From Pseudomonadota bacterium (lineage in GTDB: Bacteria > Pseudomonadota > Gammaproteobacteria > Burkholderiales > Burkholderiaceae_C), in the NCBI GenBank assembly GCA_030538605.1, contig JAUNTQ010000002.1, positions 1-64,000 on the forward strand: DNA of 64,000 nt, written 5' to 3'. Under the pieces are notes generated by a model, which ran no database searches, was not told the origin of the DNA, and was given only the letters and a program-made list of their open reading frames with translations. The position numbers and the translations under genes were made by a program. Positions 54,035-63,307 of this stretch are shown here, piece by piece (position 1 is the stretch's first letter; each line of letters opens with the position of its first letter).

Positions 54035-55456
54035 ATGAGTGAAACCACCACGCCCGCGCCGCGCATCGGCTTCGTGTCGCTGGGCTGCCCCAAGGCGCTC
54101 ACCGATTCGGAGCTGATCCTCACCCAGCTTTCCGCCGAGGGCTACGCCACCAGCAAGACGTTCGAAGGGGCCGATCTCGTCATCGTCAACACCTGCGGCT
54201 TCATCGACGAGGCCGTCAAGGAAAGCCTGGACACCATCGGCGAGGCCCTGTCGGTCAACGGCAAGGTCATCGTCACCGGCTGCCTTGGTGCAAAAACAAT
54301 AGCTGCCAGCGCAGACGGGGCGGGCGCTGATGGCCAAAATGATTCGGAAAACCTGGTCAAGTCGCTGCACCCCTCGGTGCTCGCCGTCACCGGCCCGCAC
54401 GCCACGCAAGAGGTGATGGACGCCGTACACCAGCACCTGCCCAAACCGCACGACCCCTTCATCGATCTGGTGCCCGGTGCCTTCGGCGAAGCGGGCCTGA
54501 AGCTCACGCCGCGCCACTACGCTTATCTGAAAATCAGCGAAGGCTGCAACCACCGCTGCACCTTCTGCATCATCCCCAGCATGCGCGGCGACCTGGTCAG
54601 CCGCCCCATCGGCGACGTGCTGAAAGAGGCGCGTGCCTTGTTCGAAGGCGGCGTGAAAGAGCTGCTCGTCATCAGCCAGGACACCTCGGCTTATGGCGTG
54701 GACGTGAAGTACCGCACCGGCTTTTCCGATGGCCGCCCGGTCAAGACCCGCATGCTGGATCTGGTGCAGGCGCTGGCCGAGCTGGCTGCGCCGCACGGCG
54801 CCTGGGTACGCTTGCATTACGTGTACCCGTACCCATCTGTCGACGAGGTCATCCCGCTGATGGCCGAAGGCCGCGTGCTGCCGTATCTGGACGTGCCCTT
54901 TCAGCACAGCCACCCCGACGTGCTGCGGCGCATGAAGCGCCCCGCCAGCGGCGAGAAAAACCTGGAGCGCATCGCCCGCTGGCGCCAGATGTGCCCTGAG
55001 CTGGTCATTCGCTCCACCTTCATCGCGGGCTTTCCGGGCGAGACCGAAGCCGAGTTCGAGCACCTGCTCGACTTCATGCGCGAAGCGCGCATCGACCGCG
55101 CGGGTTGTTTTGCCTATTCACCCGTCGAAGGCGCCGCCGCCAACGACCTGCCCGGCATGCTGCCTGCCGAAGTGCGCGAAGAGCGCCGCGCGCGCTTCAT
55201 GGCCGTGGCCGAAGAAGTCTCCACCGCCAAGCTGCAGGAGCGCGTCGGCGCGACCATGCAGGTGCTGGTCGACTCGGCCCCCGCGCTGGGCCGCAAGGGC
55301 GGCGTGGGCCGCAGCTACGCCGACGCGCCCGAGATCGACGGCACCGTGCAATTGCTGCCGCCCGAAAAGCGCAGCAAGCAACTGAAGGTGGGTGAGTTCA
55401 CCCGCGCGCGCATCGTGGGCACGCAAGGGCACGACCTTGTGGCCGTGCCGGTGTGA
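54035..55456 (+). CDS. rimO: ribosomal protein S12 methylthiotransferase RimO
   Basis: 473-residue radical-SAM enzyme that methylthiolates an Asp of ribosomal protein S12. The N-terminal cluster uses Cys in SLGCPK, NTCGF and TGCLG; the radical-SAM cluster is CNHRCTFC near residue 171; a TRAM domain ends the protein. Residues ~86-104 ([19 protein letters not shown]) are an insertion caused by a repeat, placed right after the third Cys of the first cluster. ATG 54035 begins at MSETTTPAP. Confidence 0.95.
   Translation: MSETTTPAPRIGFVSLGCPKALTDSELILTQLSAEGYATSKTFEGADLVIVNTCGFIDEAVKESLDTIGEALSVNGKVIVTGCLGAKTIAASADGAGADGQNDSENLVKSLHPSVLAVTGPHATQEVMDAVHQHLPKPHDPFIDLVPGAFGEAGLKLTPRHYAYLKISEGCNHRCTFCIIPSMRGDLVSRPIGDVLKEARALFEGGVKELLVISQDTSAYGVDVKYRTGFSDGRPVKTRMLDLVQALAELAAPHGAWVRLHYVYPYPSVDEVIPLMAEGRVLPYLDVPFQHSHPDVLRRMKRPASGEKNLERIARWRQMCPELVIRSTFIAGFPGETEAEFEHLLDFMREARIDRAGCFAYSPVEGAAANDLPGMLPAEVREERRARFMAVAEEVSTAKLQERVGATMQVLVDSAPALGRKGGVGRSYADAPEIDGTVQLLPPEKRSKQLKVGEFTRARIVGTQGHDLVAVPV
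54290..54352 (+). repeat. repeat element inside rimO
   Basis: Starts AAAACAATAGCTGCCAGCGC and ends GGCGCTGATGGCCAAAATG. It shares the ATAGCTGCY-GCGC head with the intergenic hairpins and with the element inside the DUF4149 gene. The reading frame stays open. Confidence 0.65.
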
Positions 55457-55487
55457 GCGCGTGGCGGCCCGCACCGTGCGCAAAAAA

Positions 55488-55567
55488 GCCTCTTGTCACA
55501 GCCGCGCCCGTTGGGGCGGGGCTTGGGGGCAAGAGGCCAAGAAAAAAGCCACCCGAAGGTGGCTTTA
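55488..55567 (-). terminator. two tandem terminators downstream of tRNA-Leu
   Basis: On the minus strand the first is GCCACC-TTCG-GGTGGC followed by TTTTTTC (55567-55541). The second has GCCTCTTG/CAAGAGGC arms (55537-55488) followed by TTTTTTG. Both point away from the tRNA and toward the 3' end of rimO. Confidence 0.8.
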
Positions 55568-55575
55568 AAGTGTTT

Positions 55576-55660
<85 letters not shown>

Positions 55661-55689
55661 ATTTCAGGAAAACCGAGAGTATATACCGA

Positions 55690-57996
55690 ATGAAAACAAG
55701 AAGTGAAGCCCCCAGCGGTCTGCTGGACGAAATCGAAGGCACCGTGCAAGGCCACCGTGACGGCCACGGGTTCATGGCCCGCGACGACGGCGAGCCCGAC
55801 ATCTACCTGCCCTCCAACGAAATGCGTGCCGTGCTGCACCGCGACCGGGTCAAGGTGCGCGTGGTGCGCCACGACCGGCGTGGCCGTCCCGAGGGGCGCG
55901 TGCTGGAGATCGTGCAGCGCCCGCCGCACCCCATCATTGGCCGGCTGCTGCACGAAGGCGGCATCTGGCTGGTCGCGCCCGAGGACAAGCGCTACGGCCA
56001 GGACGTGATGATCCCCAAGGGCGCGACCGGCGTGGCCAAGACGGGCCAGGTGGTGGTGGTCGAGCTGACCGAGCCGCCCGCGCTTTACGGCCAGCCCGTG
56101 GGCCGCGTGAAAGAGGTGCTGGGCGAGGTGGACGACGCCGGCATGGAGATCGAGATCGCCGTGCGCAAATACGGCGTGCCGCACGCGTTTTCCGACGCCG
56201 CCATCGGCGAGGCGCGCGCACTGCCCGACGTGGTGCGCCCGCAGGACGCGGCAGGCCGCGTGGACTTGACCGACGTGCCGCTGGTCACCATCGACGGCGA
56301 GGATGCGCGCGATTTCGACGACGCCGTGTATTGCGAGCCAGCGGTGGTCACCGGGCGCGGCAAGAAGCCCAACGGCTGGCGCCTGCTGGTGGCCATTGCC
56401 GACGTGAGCCACTACGTCAAGACCGGCAACCCCATCGACGTGGACGCTTACGACCGCGCCACCAGCGTCTACTTTCCGCGCCGCGTGATTCCCATGCTGC
56501 CCGAGAAGCTGAGCAACGGCCTGTGCTCGCTCAACCCCGACGTGGACCGCCTGTGCATGGTGTGCGACATGCTCGTCACCGCCAAGGGCGACGTGCACGC
56601 CTACCAGTTCTACCTGGCCGTGATGCACAGCCACGCGCGCTTCACCTATACCGAGGTGGCTGCCATCCTGGCCAATACGCGCGGGCCTGAAGCTGCCCGC
56701 CGCAAGGCGCGCGTGCAGGATTTGCTGCACCTGCACGAGGTGTTTCGCGCCCTGCTCAAGGGGCGCGAGGCGCGCGGCGCGGTGGACTTTGAAACCACCG
56801 AAACGCAGATCGTGTGCGACGAGTCCGGCCGCATCGAGAAGATCGTGCCGCGCACCCGCAACGATGCGCACAGGCTCATCGAGGAATGCATGCTGGCCGC
56901 CAACGTGTGCAGCGCCGACTTCATCTTGCAGAGCAAGCACCCCGGCCTTTATCGCGTGCACGAAGGCCCCACGCCCGAGAAGCAGGACATCCTGCGTGCC
57001 TACCTCAAGGCGCTGGGCCTGGGGCTGACCATCAGCGACGACCCGCGCCCGGCGGAGTTTCAGCAAATCGCCCAGGCCACCGCCGAGCGGCCCGATGCCG
57101 AGCAGATCCACATGATGCTGCTGCGCTCGATGAGCCAGGCCATCTACACGCCCGTCAACAGCGGCCACTTCGGCCTGGCCTACGACGCCTACACCCACTT
57201 CACCAGCCCCATCCGCCGCTACCCCGACCTGCTGGTGCACCGCGTCATCAAGGCCATCCTGGCCGCGCGCAAATACCAGCTGCCCGCCCTGCCCACGCCC
57301 GGCGAGGCGCATGAAAAGCTCAAGGCGCGCCTGCAAAAAAACAGCGCCGCACGCAGGGGTGATGCGCCCCCGCAGGTCAAGCGGCAAACGCCCGAGCTGC
57401 TGGCCTGGGAAGCCGCCGGCCTGCATTGCAGCGCCAACGAGCGCCGCGCCGACGAAGCCAGCCGCGACGTGCAGGCCTGGCTCAAGTGCAAGTACATGAA
57501 GGAGCACCTGGGCGAGGAGTTCAACGGCACCGTCAGCGCCGCCACCAGCTTCGGCCTGTTCGTCACGCTCACCGACATGTATGTGGAAGGGCTGGTACAC
57601 ATCACCGAGCTGGGCGGCGAATACTTCCGCTTTGACGAAGTGCGGCAAGAGCTGCGCGGCGAGCGCACCGGCATCCGTTACGCGCTGGGCACCAAGGTGC
57701 GCGTGCAGGTCAGCCGCGTCGATCTGGATGGCCGCAAGATCGACTTCCGCCTGGTGCACGAAGACGGCGAGCTGACGGCCCGCGCCCTGCGCGACAAGGG
57801 CGTGGCCCCGGCAGGCGAGCGCGGCGTGCCCGCCACCAAATCCGCCAAGCGCGCCGCCCGCCAGGCCCGCCAGGCGGGCGAGCCCGAGCGCGCCCGCCCC
57901 ACGCCTTCGCCCATTCAGGCGCTGAAGGCGTCAGCGAAAAAAGCCGCTGCCAAAGACAAGAAACCCGCCAGCAAGCCGCGCAAGACGCGGCGGTGA
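55690..57996 (+). CDS. rnr: ribonuclease R
   Basis: 768-residue 3'-5' exoribonuclease. An N-terminal cold-shock-like region (GTVQGHRDGHGFMARDDGEP) is followed by the RNB domain with DGEDARDFDDAVY, which contains the catalytic Asp, and HFTSPIRRYPDLLVHRVIKA. The S1 domain starts near EEFNGTVSAATSFGLFVTL. The C-terminal ~60 residues are Lys/Arg/Ala-rich and help unwind RNA. ATG 55690 is just downstream of the divergent tRNA gene. Confidence 0.96.
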   Translation: MKTRSEAPSGLLDEIEGTVQGHRDGHGFMARDDGEPDIYLPSNEMRAVLHRDRVKVRVVRHDRRGRPEGRVLEIVQRPPHPIIGRLLHEGGIWLVAPEDKRYGQDVMIPKGATGVAKTGQVVVVELTEPPALYGQPVGRVKEVLGEVDDAGMEIEIAVRKYGVPHAFSDAAIGEARALPDVVRPQDAAGRVDLTDVPLVTIDGEDARDFDDAVYCEPAVVTGRGKKPNGWRLLVAIADVSHYVKTGNPIDVDAYDRATSVYFPRRVIPMLPEKLSNGLCSLNPDVDRLCMVCDMLVTAKGDVHAYQFYLAVMHSHARFTYTEVAAILANTRGPEAARRKARVQDLLHLHEVFRALLKGREARGAVDFETTETQIVCDESGRIEKIVPRTRNDAHRLIEECMLAANVCSADFILQSKHPGLYRVHEGPTPEKQDILRAYLKALGLGLTISDDPRPAEFQQIAQATAERPDAEQIHMMLLRSMSQAIYTPVNSGHFGLAYDAYTHFTSPIRRYPDLLVHRVIKAILAARKYQLPALPTPGEAHEKLKARLQKNSAARRGDAPPQVKRQTPELLAWEAAGLHCSANERRADEASRDVQAWLKCKYMKEHLGEEFNGTVSAATSFGLFVTLTDMYVEGLVHITELGGEYFRFDEVRQELRGERTGIRYALGTKVRVQVSRVDLDGRKIDFRLVHEDGELTARALRDKGVAPAGERGVPATKSAKRAARQARQAGEPERARPTPSPIQALKASAKKAAAKDKKPASKPRKTRR

Positions 57997-58010
57997 GCCC
58001 AGGCCAAGTT

Positions 58011-59474
58011 TCAGGCCGCGATGGCCCGCGCCAACGTGCTGGCCGTGAGGGCTGTGCCTTGCGGCCATTCATCGGCCAGTGCGCCGTGTTGCCACACGGC
58101 ATGGCAGGCGGCGGCGAAAGTTGGTGTGCGGGTGGCCAGCCGCGCGCCGATCAGGCCGGCCAGCACATCGCCCGTGCCTGCCGTGGCCAGGCGGGCGTTG
58201 CCGCTGGGGTTGATGCGCGGCACTTGGCCCGGCGCGGCGATGACGGTGCCTGAGCCTTTGAGTACCACCACGCACTGAAAGCGCTCGGCCAGCGTTTGTG
58301 CGGCTGAGAGGCGGCTGGCCTGCACCTGGGCGGTGGTGCAGGCCAGCAGGCGCGCGGCTTCGAGCGGGTGGGGCGTGAGCACGGTGGCTTGCCTGTGCTG
58401 GGCGCGCTGCGTCAACGCGGTTTGCAGTGCGGCGTCTTTCGCGATGGCGTTGAGGGCATCGGCGTCCAGCACGGCGCGCGGCGCATGGGCCAGCACGCCG
58501 GGCAGCACGGTGCGCACGGCATCGCCGCCGCCGCAGCCGCAGACCACCGTCAGCGCGTCGAGGGGCAAGGCGTCGGGGCGGCGGAACATCAGCTCGGGCT
58601 GCGTCGTGTCTACCCACGGGCCGTCGCCCAGCAGGCAGACGAACACGCGCCCCGCGCCGCCGTGCAAGGCCGCGCTGGCGGCCAGCAGCGCCGCGCCGCT
58701 CATGGCCGTGCCGCGTGTGGCGTCGCATTCACCGCCGATGACGGCCACGTCGCCGAAGCTGCCTTTGTGGCTGGCGTGCGGGCGCTCGCTGGCGGGTGGC
58801 GGGGCGTTCAGCCAGGCGGTGGGCGATGCGTCTGGCGGCGTCACGCCCAGGTCGTCGAACCACAGCGTGCCGCAGGCGTCGCGCCCTTGTGCGGTGAACA
58901 GGCCGGGCTTGAGGGTGAGCAGGGCGAGCGTGTGGCGGCAGCGCAGGGTGGACAGGCTGACGCCGGTGTCGGCGTTCAGGCCGGTGGGCATGTCCACGGC
59001 GAGGCAGGGCGCGGCGCTGGCGGCCATGTGCGCCAGCCAGTCGGCCATGCGGCCCGCAGGTGCGCGGGTGCTGCCGATGCCCAGCAGCGCGTCGATGCAC
59101 AGGTCTTGCGCGCCCAGCGGCGGCGGGGCGCTGCCGAAGGCCACGCCGGCTTGGCGCGCGCGGGCGAGCGAGGCGCGTGCGTCGGCGGGCAGGTGCGCTT
59201 CATCGCCCAGCCAGGTGACGACCGGGTGCAGGCCCCACTGGTGCAGGTGCATGGCGGCCTCCAGCCCGTCGCCGCCGTTGTTGCCGGGGCCGCAGGCGAT
59301 CCACACCGTGCGGGCGTGGGGGCTGATGGCCAGCGCCAGCCGCGCCACGGCCAGCCCGGCGCGTTGCATGAGGGTGTGCGGGGGCAGGGCGGATTGCGCG
59401 GCTGCCTCGATGCGGCGGGTGGCGGCGGTGCCCAAGAGGGGCAGGGGCTGCGAGCAGGTGATGCGCTGGACCAT
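58011..59474 (-). CDS. nnr: bifunctional NAD(P)HX epimerase/dehydratase
   Basis: 487-residue metabolite-repair enzyme that epimerises and dehydrates damaged NAD(P)H. The N-terminal half is the YjeF_N epimerase (ACGPGNNGGDGLEAAMHLHQ), the C-terminal half the ADP/ATP-dependent dehydratase (HKGSFGDVAVIGGECDATRG, VLTPHPLEAARLL and NARLATAGTGDVLAGLIGAR). It is monocistronic, with rnr convergent to its 3' end and fdhD divergent. Confidence 0.95.
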   Translation of the reverse strand: MVQRITCSQPLPLLGTAATRRIEAAAQSALPPHTLMQRAGLAVARLALAISPHARTVWIACGPGNNGGDGLEAAMHLHQWGLHPVVTWLGDEAHLPADARASLARARQAGVAFGSAPPPLGAQDLCIDALLGIGSTRAPAGRMADWLAHMAASAAPCLAVDMPTGLNADTGVSLSTLRCRHTLALLTLKPGLFTAQGRDACGTLWFDDLGVTPPDASPTAWLNAPPPASERPHASHKGSFGDVAVIGGECDATRGTAMSGAALLAASAALHGGAGRVFVCLLGDGPWVDTTQPELMFRRPDALPLDALTVVCGCGGGDAVRTVLPGVLAHAPRAVLDADALNAIAKDAALQTALTQRAQHRQATVLTPHPLEAARLLACTTAQVQASRLSAAQTLAERFQCVVVLKGSGTVIAAPGQVPRINPSGNARLATAGTGDVLAGLIGARLATRTPTFAAACHAVWQHGALADEWPQGTALTASTLARAIAA

Positions 59475-59506
59475 GGGGGCATTGTCGGCTTTGGGGGAAA
59501 AGAAGA

Positions 59507-59530
59507 CCGGACGCAGAGGGCGCAGAAAGA
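59507..59530. repeat. half copy of the CCGGACGCAGAGG repeat
   Basis: CCGGACGCAGAGGGCGCAGA matches one arm of the 23839-23947 inverted repeat. It runs directly into the next hairpin. Confidence 0.7.
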
Positions 59531-59534
59531 GAAA

Positions 59535-59626
59535 ACAGTAGCTGCTTGCGTACGTATTTAAGCATTTTCATATATGTTTGATATTGAAGATGTTTAAATA
59601 CGTACGCAAAAAGCTACTTTATTGTT
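59535..59626. repeat. AGCTGCTTGCG hairpin, copy H
   Basis: ACAGTAGCTGCTTGCGTACG pairs with CGTACGCAAAAAGCTACTTT. It lies between divergent nnr and fdhD, that is in promoter territory, unlike the other copies. Confidence 0.9.
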
Positions 59627-59673
59627 GGTTCAACAAGCTGGGCAGCCGGCGCGAATGGCATCATGCGCCCCGC

Positions 59674-60552
59674 ATGAACACGCCTGCGCTTCCCCACCTG
59701 ACCCACGCCCGCGCGCCGTTGACCGAGGAGGTTATGGCGGTGGACGAAACCGGCCAGGCGCGGCGCGTGTCGATTCCTGCCGAGCGCGCGCTGACGCTGT
59801 ATGTGGACAAGCGCGAAGTCGTCACGCTGATGACGCTGGGCGCGCACCCCGAGTGGCTGGTGCTGGGCTATTTGTGCAACCAGCGGCTGATCGCGGGCGC
59901 GCAAGACGTGCACTCGATCACCGTCGATTGGGACGTGGGCGCGGCGGCCGTGCGCACGCGCGCGGGCATTGCCGATCTGGCTGCGCGCACGGCGCGGCGC
60001 GTGGTGACCAGCGGCTGCGGGCAGGGCAGCGTGTTTGGCGACTGGCTGGCCGACATCGAGCGCCTGCGGCTGGGCGATGCGCGCCTCACGCAGGCGGGGC
60101 TGTATGCCGTGCTGGCCGCCATCCGCGCGCAGGAGAGCACGTACAAATCCGCTGGCTCGGTACACGGCTGCGCGCTGTTCGATGGTGCAGGTGATCGTGA
60201 AGGTGAGGGCGACGGCCAAGCCGTGCGCATGCGTCTGTTCGTCGAAGACGTGGGTCGCCACAACGCCATCGACACCATCGCCGGGTGGATGGCGCTGCAA
60301 GACGCGGCCACGCGGCGCGGCGGCGACAAGCTGTTCTACACCACGGGCAGGCTCACCAGCGAGATGGTGCTGAAGGCCGCGCAAATGGGCGTGCCCATCG
60401 TCGTCTCGCGCAGCGGCATCACGCAGATGGGGCTGGCGCTGGCGCGGCAGCTGGGCCTGTGCGCCGTGGGCCGTGCGGTGAACCGGCACTTCATCTGCTA
60501 CAGCGCGCCCGAGCGGCTGGTGTGGCAGCCTGAGGGCGGCCCCGAAGGGTAG
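59674..60552 (+). CDS. fdhD: formate dehydrogenase accessory sulfurtransferase FdhD
   Basis: 292-residue protein that transfers sulfur to the molybdenum cofactor of formate dehydrogenase. PLTEEVMAVDETG is its start region, HPEWLVLGYLCNQRLI and FVEDVGRHNAIDTIAGWM are family blocks. The active Cys is in SGCGQGSVFGDW near residue 115; the second Cys of a CxxC pair is replaced (Gly-Ser). No formate dehydrogenase genes are in the window. ATG 59674 is chosen; upstream frame belongs to the hairpin. Confidence 0.92.
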   Translation: MNTPALPHLTHARAPLTEEVMAVDETGQARRVSIPAERALTLYVDKREVVTLMTLGAHPEWLVLGYLCNQRLIAGAQDVHSITVDWDVGAAAVRTRAGIADLAARTARRVVTSGCGQGSVFGDWLADIERLRLGDARLTQAGLYAVLAAIRAQESTYKSAGSVHGCALFDGAGDREGEGDGQAVRMRLFVEDVGRHNAIDTIAGWMALQDAATRRGGDKLFYTTGRLTSEMVLKAAQMGVPIVVSRSGITQMGLALARQLGLCAVGRAVNRHFICYSAPERLVWQPEGGPEG

Positions 60553-60577
60553 GCCGCGATGCGCTAAGGTGCGCGCC

Positions 60578-63184
60578 ATGAACGATTCGGTTTTGGCATT
60601 GGGCTGGCGCACGCTGTGGCGCGATCTGCGCTCGGGCGAGCTGCGGCTGGTGGTGGTGGCGGTGACGCTGGCGGTGGCCGCGCTCACGGCGGTGGGCTTT
60701 TTCTCCGACCGGCTGCAAGGCGGGCTGGCGCGCGATGCGCGGCAGCTGCTGGGCGGCGACGCGGTGATCGTCAGCGACAGCGCGCCCACCGCGCAATGGG
60801 CCGAGCAGGCCCGCGCCCAGGGGCTGCAAAGCGCGCTCACGCTCAGCTTTCCCACCATGGGCCGCGCGCCAGACGCGCAAGGCGGTGCCACGCGGCTGGT
60901 GGCACTCAAAGCCGTGGAAGACGGCTACCCCCTGCGGGGCGTGCTGCGCCTGACGCAAGACGCGCAAGATGTGCGCGGCGAGCCGGTGCAAGGCATTCCG
61001 CCGCCCGGCCAGGCGTGGGTGGATGCCGCCGTGCTCGAAGCGCTGGATCTCAAGCTGGGCGACACCCTGCTGCTGGGCGACAGCGGCTTTACCGTCACCC
61101 AGCTCATCGCGCAAGAGCCTGACCGCGGCGGCGGCTTCATGAACTTTGCCCCGCGCGTGATGCTGAACGCAGCCGATCTGCCCGCCACCGGCCTGGTGCA
61201 GCCCGCCAGCCGCATCACCTGGCGGCTGGCCGTGGCCGGGGCAGACGACGCCGTGGCCCGCTACACCCGCTGGGCGCAGCAGGCGCTGGCCCAGCCGGAT
61301 GTGCATGGCGTGCGGCTCGAATCGCTCGACTCGGGCCGGCCGGAGATGCGCCAGACGCTTGACCGTGCCGAGAAGTTTCTCAACCTCGTCGCGCTGCTGG
61401 CCGCCTTGCTGTCTGCCGTGGCCGTGGCGTTGGCCGCGCGCGGGTTTGCCGCGCGCCACCTGGACGACTGCGCCATGCTGCGCGTGCTGGGCCTGCCGCA
61501 GCGGCGCATCGCGGGGGCGTACACGGTGGAGTTCGCCCTCATCGGCCTGGTGGCCAGCGCGCTGGGCGTGGCCATCGGCTTTGCAGTGCATCACGTCTTC
61601 GTCTACATGCTGGCGGGTTTGGTCGAAACCGCGCTGCCCGCCGCCAGCGGCTGGCCGGTGCTGTTCGGCTTTGGCGTGGGGCTGACGCTGCTCATGGCCT
61701 TTGGCCTGCCGCCGGTGCTGCAACTGGCGCAGGTGCCGCCGCTGCGCGTCATCCGGCGCGACGTGGGCGCGCTCAAGCCCGCGTCGCTGGCCGTGCTGGC
61801 GCTGGGCATGGCGGGCTTTGCGGCGCTGCTGCTGGCCGTCAGCGCCGACCTGGTGCTGGGGCTGATCGCCGTGGGCGGCTTTGCGGGCGCGGTGGCGGTG
61901 TTCGCGCTCTTGTCGTGGCTGGCCGTCAAGGCGCTGCGCCGCGCGGTGAACGAGCAGACCGCCCCGCGCTGGCTGGTGCTGGCCACGCGGCAGATCTCCG
62001 CCCGGCCCGCCTACACCGTGGTGCAGGTCAGCAGCCTGGCCGTGGGCCTGCTGGCGCTGGTGCTGCTGGTGCTGCTGCGCACCGACCTCATCGCCAGCTG
62101 GCGCGCCGCCACCCCGGCCGATGCGCCCAACCGCTTCGTCATCAACGTCATGCCCGATCAGGGCGACGACTTTCGCGCCGCGCTGCATGCCGCGGGCGTG
62201 AGCCAATACGACTGGTACCCCATGTTCCGCGGCCGTCTGGTGGGCGTGAACGGCCAGGACGTCGCGCCCGAGAGCTATGCCGACGACCGCGCCAAACGCC
62301 TGGTGGAGCGCGAGTTCAACCTCTCCCACGCGCTGCAAAAGCCCGCCCACAACGACATCGCCGCCGGCCAATGGCAAGAGGGCGAAGCCGGTGCCATCAG
62401 CGTCGAAGCCGGCTTGGCCGACACCCTGGGCCTGAAGCTGGGCGACACGCTGCGCTTCGACGTGGCGGGCATGCCCGTGGACGCGCGCATCACCTCGCTG
62501 CGCAAGGTGGACTGGGGCAGCATGCACGTGAACTTCTTCGTCATGTTCCCCGTGGCCGACATGCCCGAGATGCCCATCACCTACATCGCCGCCTATCGCG
62601 CGCCCGAAACTTCGCCCCCACGCTCCTCCGCTGCGCGTGATTCACTGCCCCCCGAGGGGGCGCGCGCCACCTCGGGACGGCCCGGCGATGGCGCGGTCAG
62701 CTTCGACAACGCCCTGGTGCGCCAGTTTCCCAACATCACCAACGTGGACATGAGCGCCACCATCGCCCAGGTGCAGCGCGTGCTCGACCAGGTGATCCGT
62801 GCGGTGGAATTCCTCTTCGGCTTCACCCTGGTGGCCGGGCTGATCGTGCTGTTTGCCGCCGTCAGCGCCACGCGTGAAGAGCGCGCGCGCGAATTCGCCA
62901 TCATGCGCGCCGTGGGCGCAGGCAGCCGCCTGCTGGCCCACGTGCAGCGCGCCGAGCTGCTGGGCGTGGGCCTGCTGGCAGGCTTTCTCGCCAGCGTGGT
63001 GGCCAGCGCCGTGGGCTGGGCCATGGCGCGCTACGCCTTCGACTTCAGCTGGACCGCCTCGCCCCTCGTGCCCCTGGCCGGTGCCGCCGCAGGTGCCGTG
63101 CTGGCGCTGCTGGCCGGCTGGTGGGGCCTGCGCGAAGTGCTGCGCCGCCCGGTGGTGGACACGCTGCGCCGCGCGGCGCAATGA
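60578..63184 (+). CDS. large FtsX-family ABC permease (YbbP-like)
   Basis: 868-residue inner-membrane protein of the YbbP/MacB-FtsX type. After an N-terminal helix (LVVVAVTLAVAALTAVGFFS) comes a large periplasmic domain, then three-helix FtsX units around residues 265-370 and 740-865. A polar segment at ~679-706 (TSPPRSSAARDSLPPEGARA) is encoded by a GC-rich repeat in the second periplasmic domain. The usual YbbA ATPase gene is not adjacent in the window. ATG 60578 is preferred over GTG 60569. Confidence 0.88.
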   Translation: MNDSVLALGWRTLWRDLRSGELRLVVVAVTLAVAALTAVGFFSDRLQGGLARDARQLLGGDAVIVSDSAPTAQWAEQARAQGLQSALTLSFPTMGRAPDAQGGATRLVALKAVEDGYPLRGVLRLTQDAQDVRGEPVQGIPPPGQAWVDAAVLEALDLKLGDTLLLGDSGFTVTQLIAQEPDRGGGFMNFAPRVMLNAADLPATGLVQPASRITWRLAVAGADDAVARYTRWAQQALAQPDVHGVRLESLDSGRPEMRQTLDRAEKFLNLVALLAALLSAVAVALAARGFAARHLDDCAMLRVLGLPQRRIAGAYTVEFALIGLVASALGVAIGFAVHHVFVYMLAGLVETALPAASGWPVLFGFGVGLTLLMAFGLPPVLQLAQVPPLRVIRRDVGALKPASLAVLALGMAGFAALLLAVSADLVLGLIAVGGFAGAVAVFALLSWLAVKALRRAVNEQTAPRWLVLATRQISARPAYTVVQVSSLAVGLLALVLLVLLRTDLIASWRAATPADAPNRFVINVMPDQGDDFRAALHAAGVSQYDWYPMFRGRLVGVNGQDVAPESYADDRAKRLVEREFNLSHALQKPAHNDIAAGQWQEGEAGAISVEAGLADTLGLKLGDTLRFDVAGMPVDARITSLRKVDWGSMHVNFFVMFPVADMPEMPITYIAAYRAPETSPPRSSAARDSLPPEGARATSGRPGDGAVSFDNALVRQFPNITNVDMSATIAQVQRVLDQVIRAVEFLFGFTLVAGLIVLFAAVSATREERAREFAIMRAVGAGSRLLAHVQRAELLGVGLLAGFLASVVASAVGWAMARYAFDFSWTASPLVPLAGAAAGAVLALLAGWWGLREVLRRPVVDTLRRAAQ
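62613..62700 (+). repeat. GC-rich repeat inside the permease gene
   Basis: CGCTCCTCCGCTGCGCG and CCCCCCGAGGGGGCGCGCGC resemble the repeat in the ctaA tail. It is in frame and encodes a Ser/Pro/Ala-rich loop. Confidence 0.55.
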
Positions 63185-63307
63185 GTGGGCGGCCATGCCC
63201 GCCGTCTGTGCGCCCTGCGCAACAGACATGTGCCATACCTTGTAGGTCAAAGTCCATTCCAAGGGTTTTTACTTAATACTTTGGCCTGCATGTGATTCAC
63301 TTGGCGC

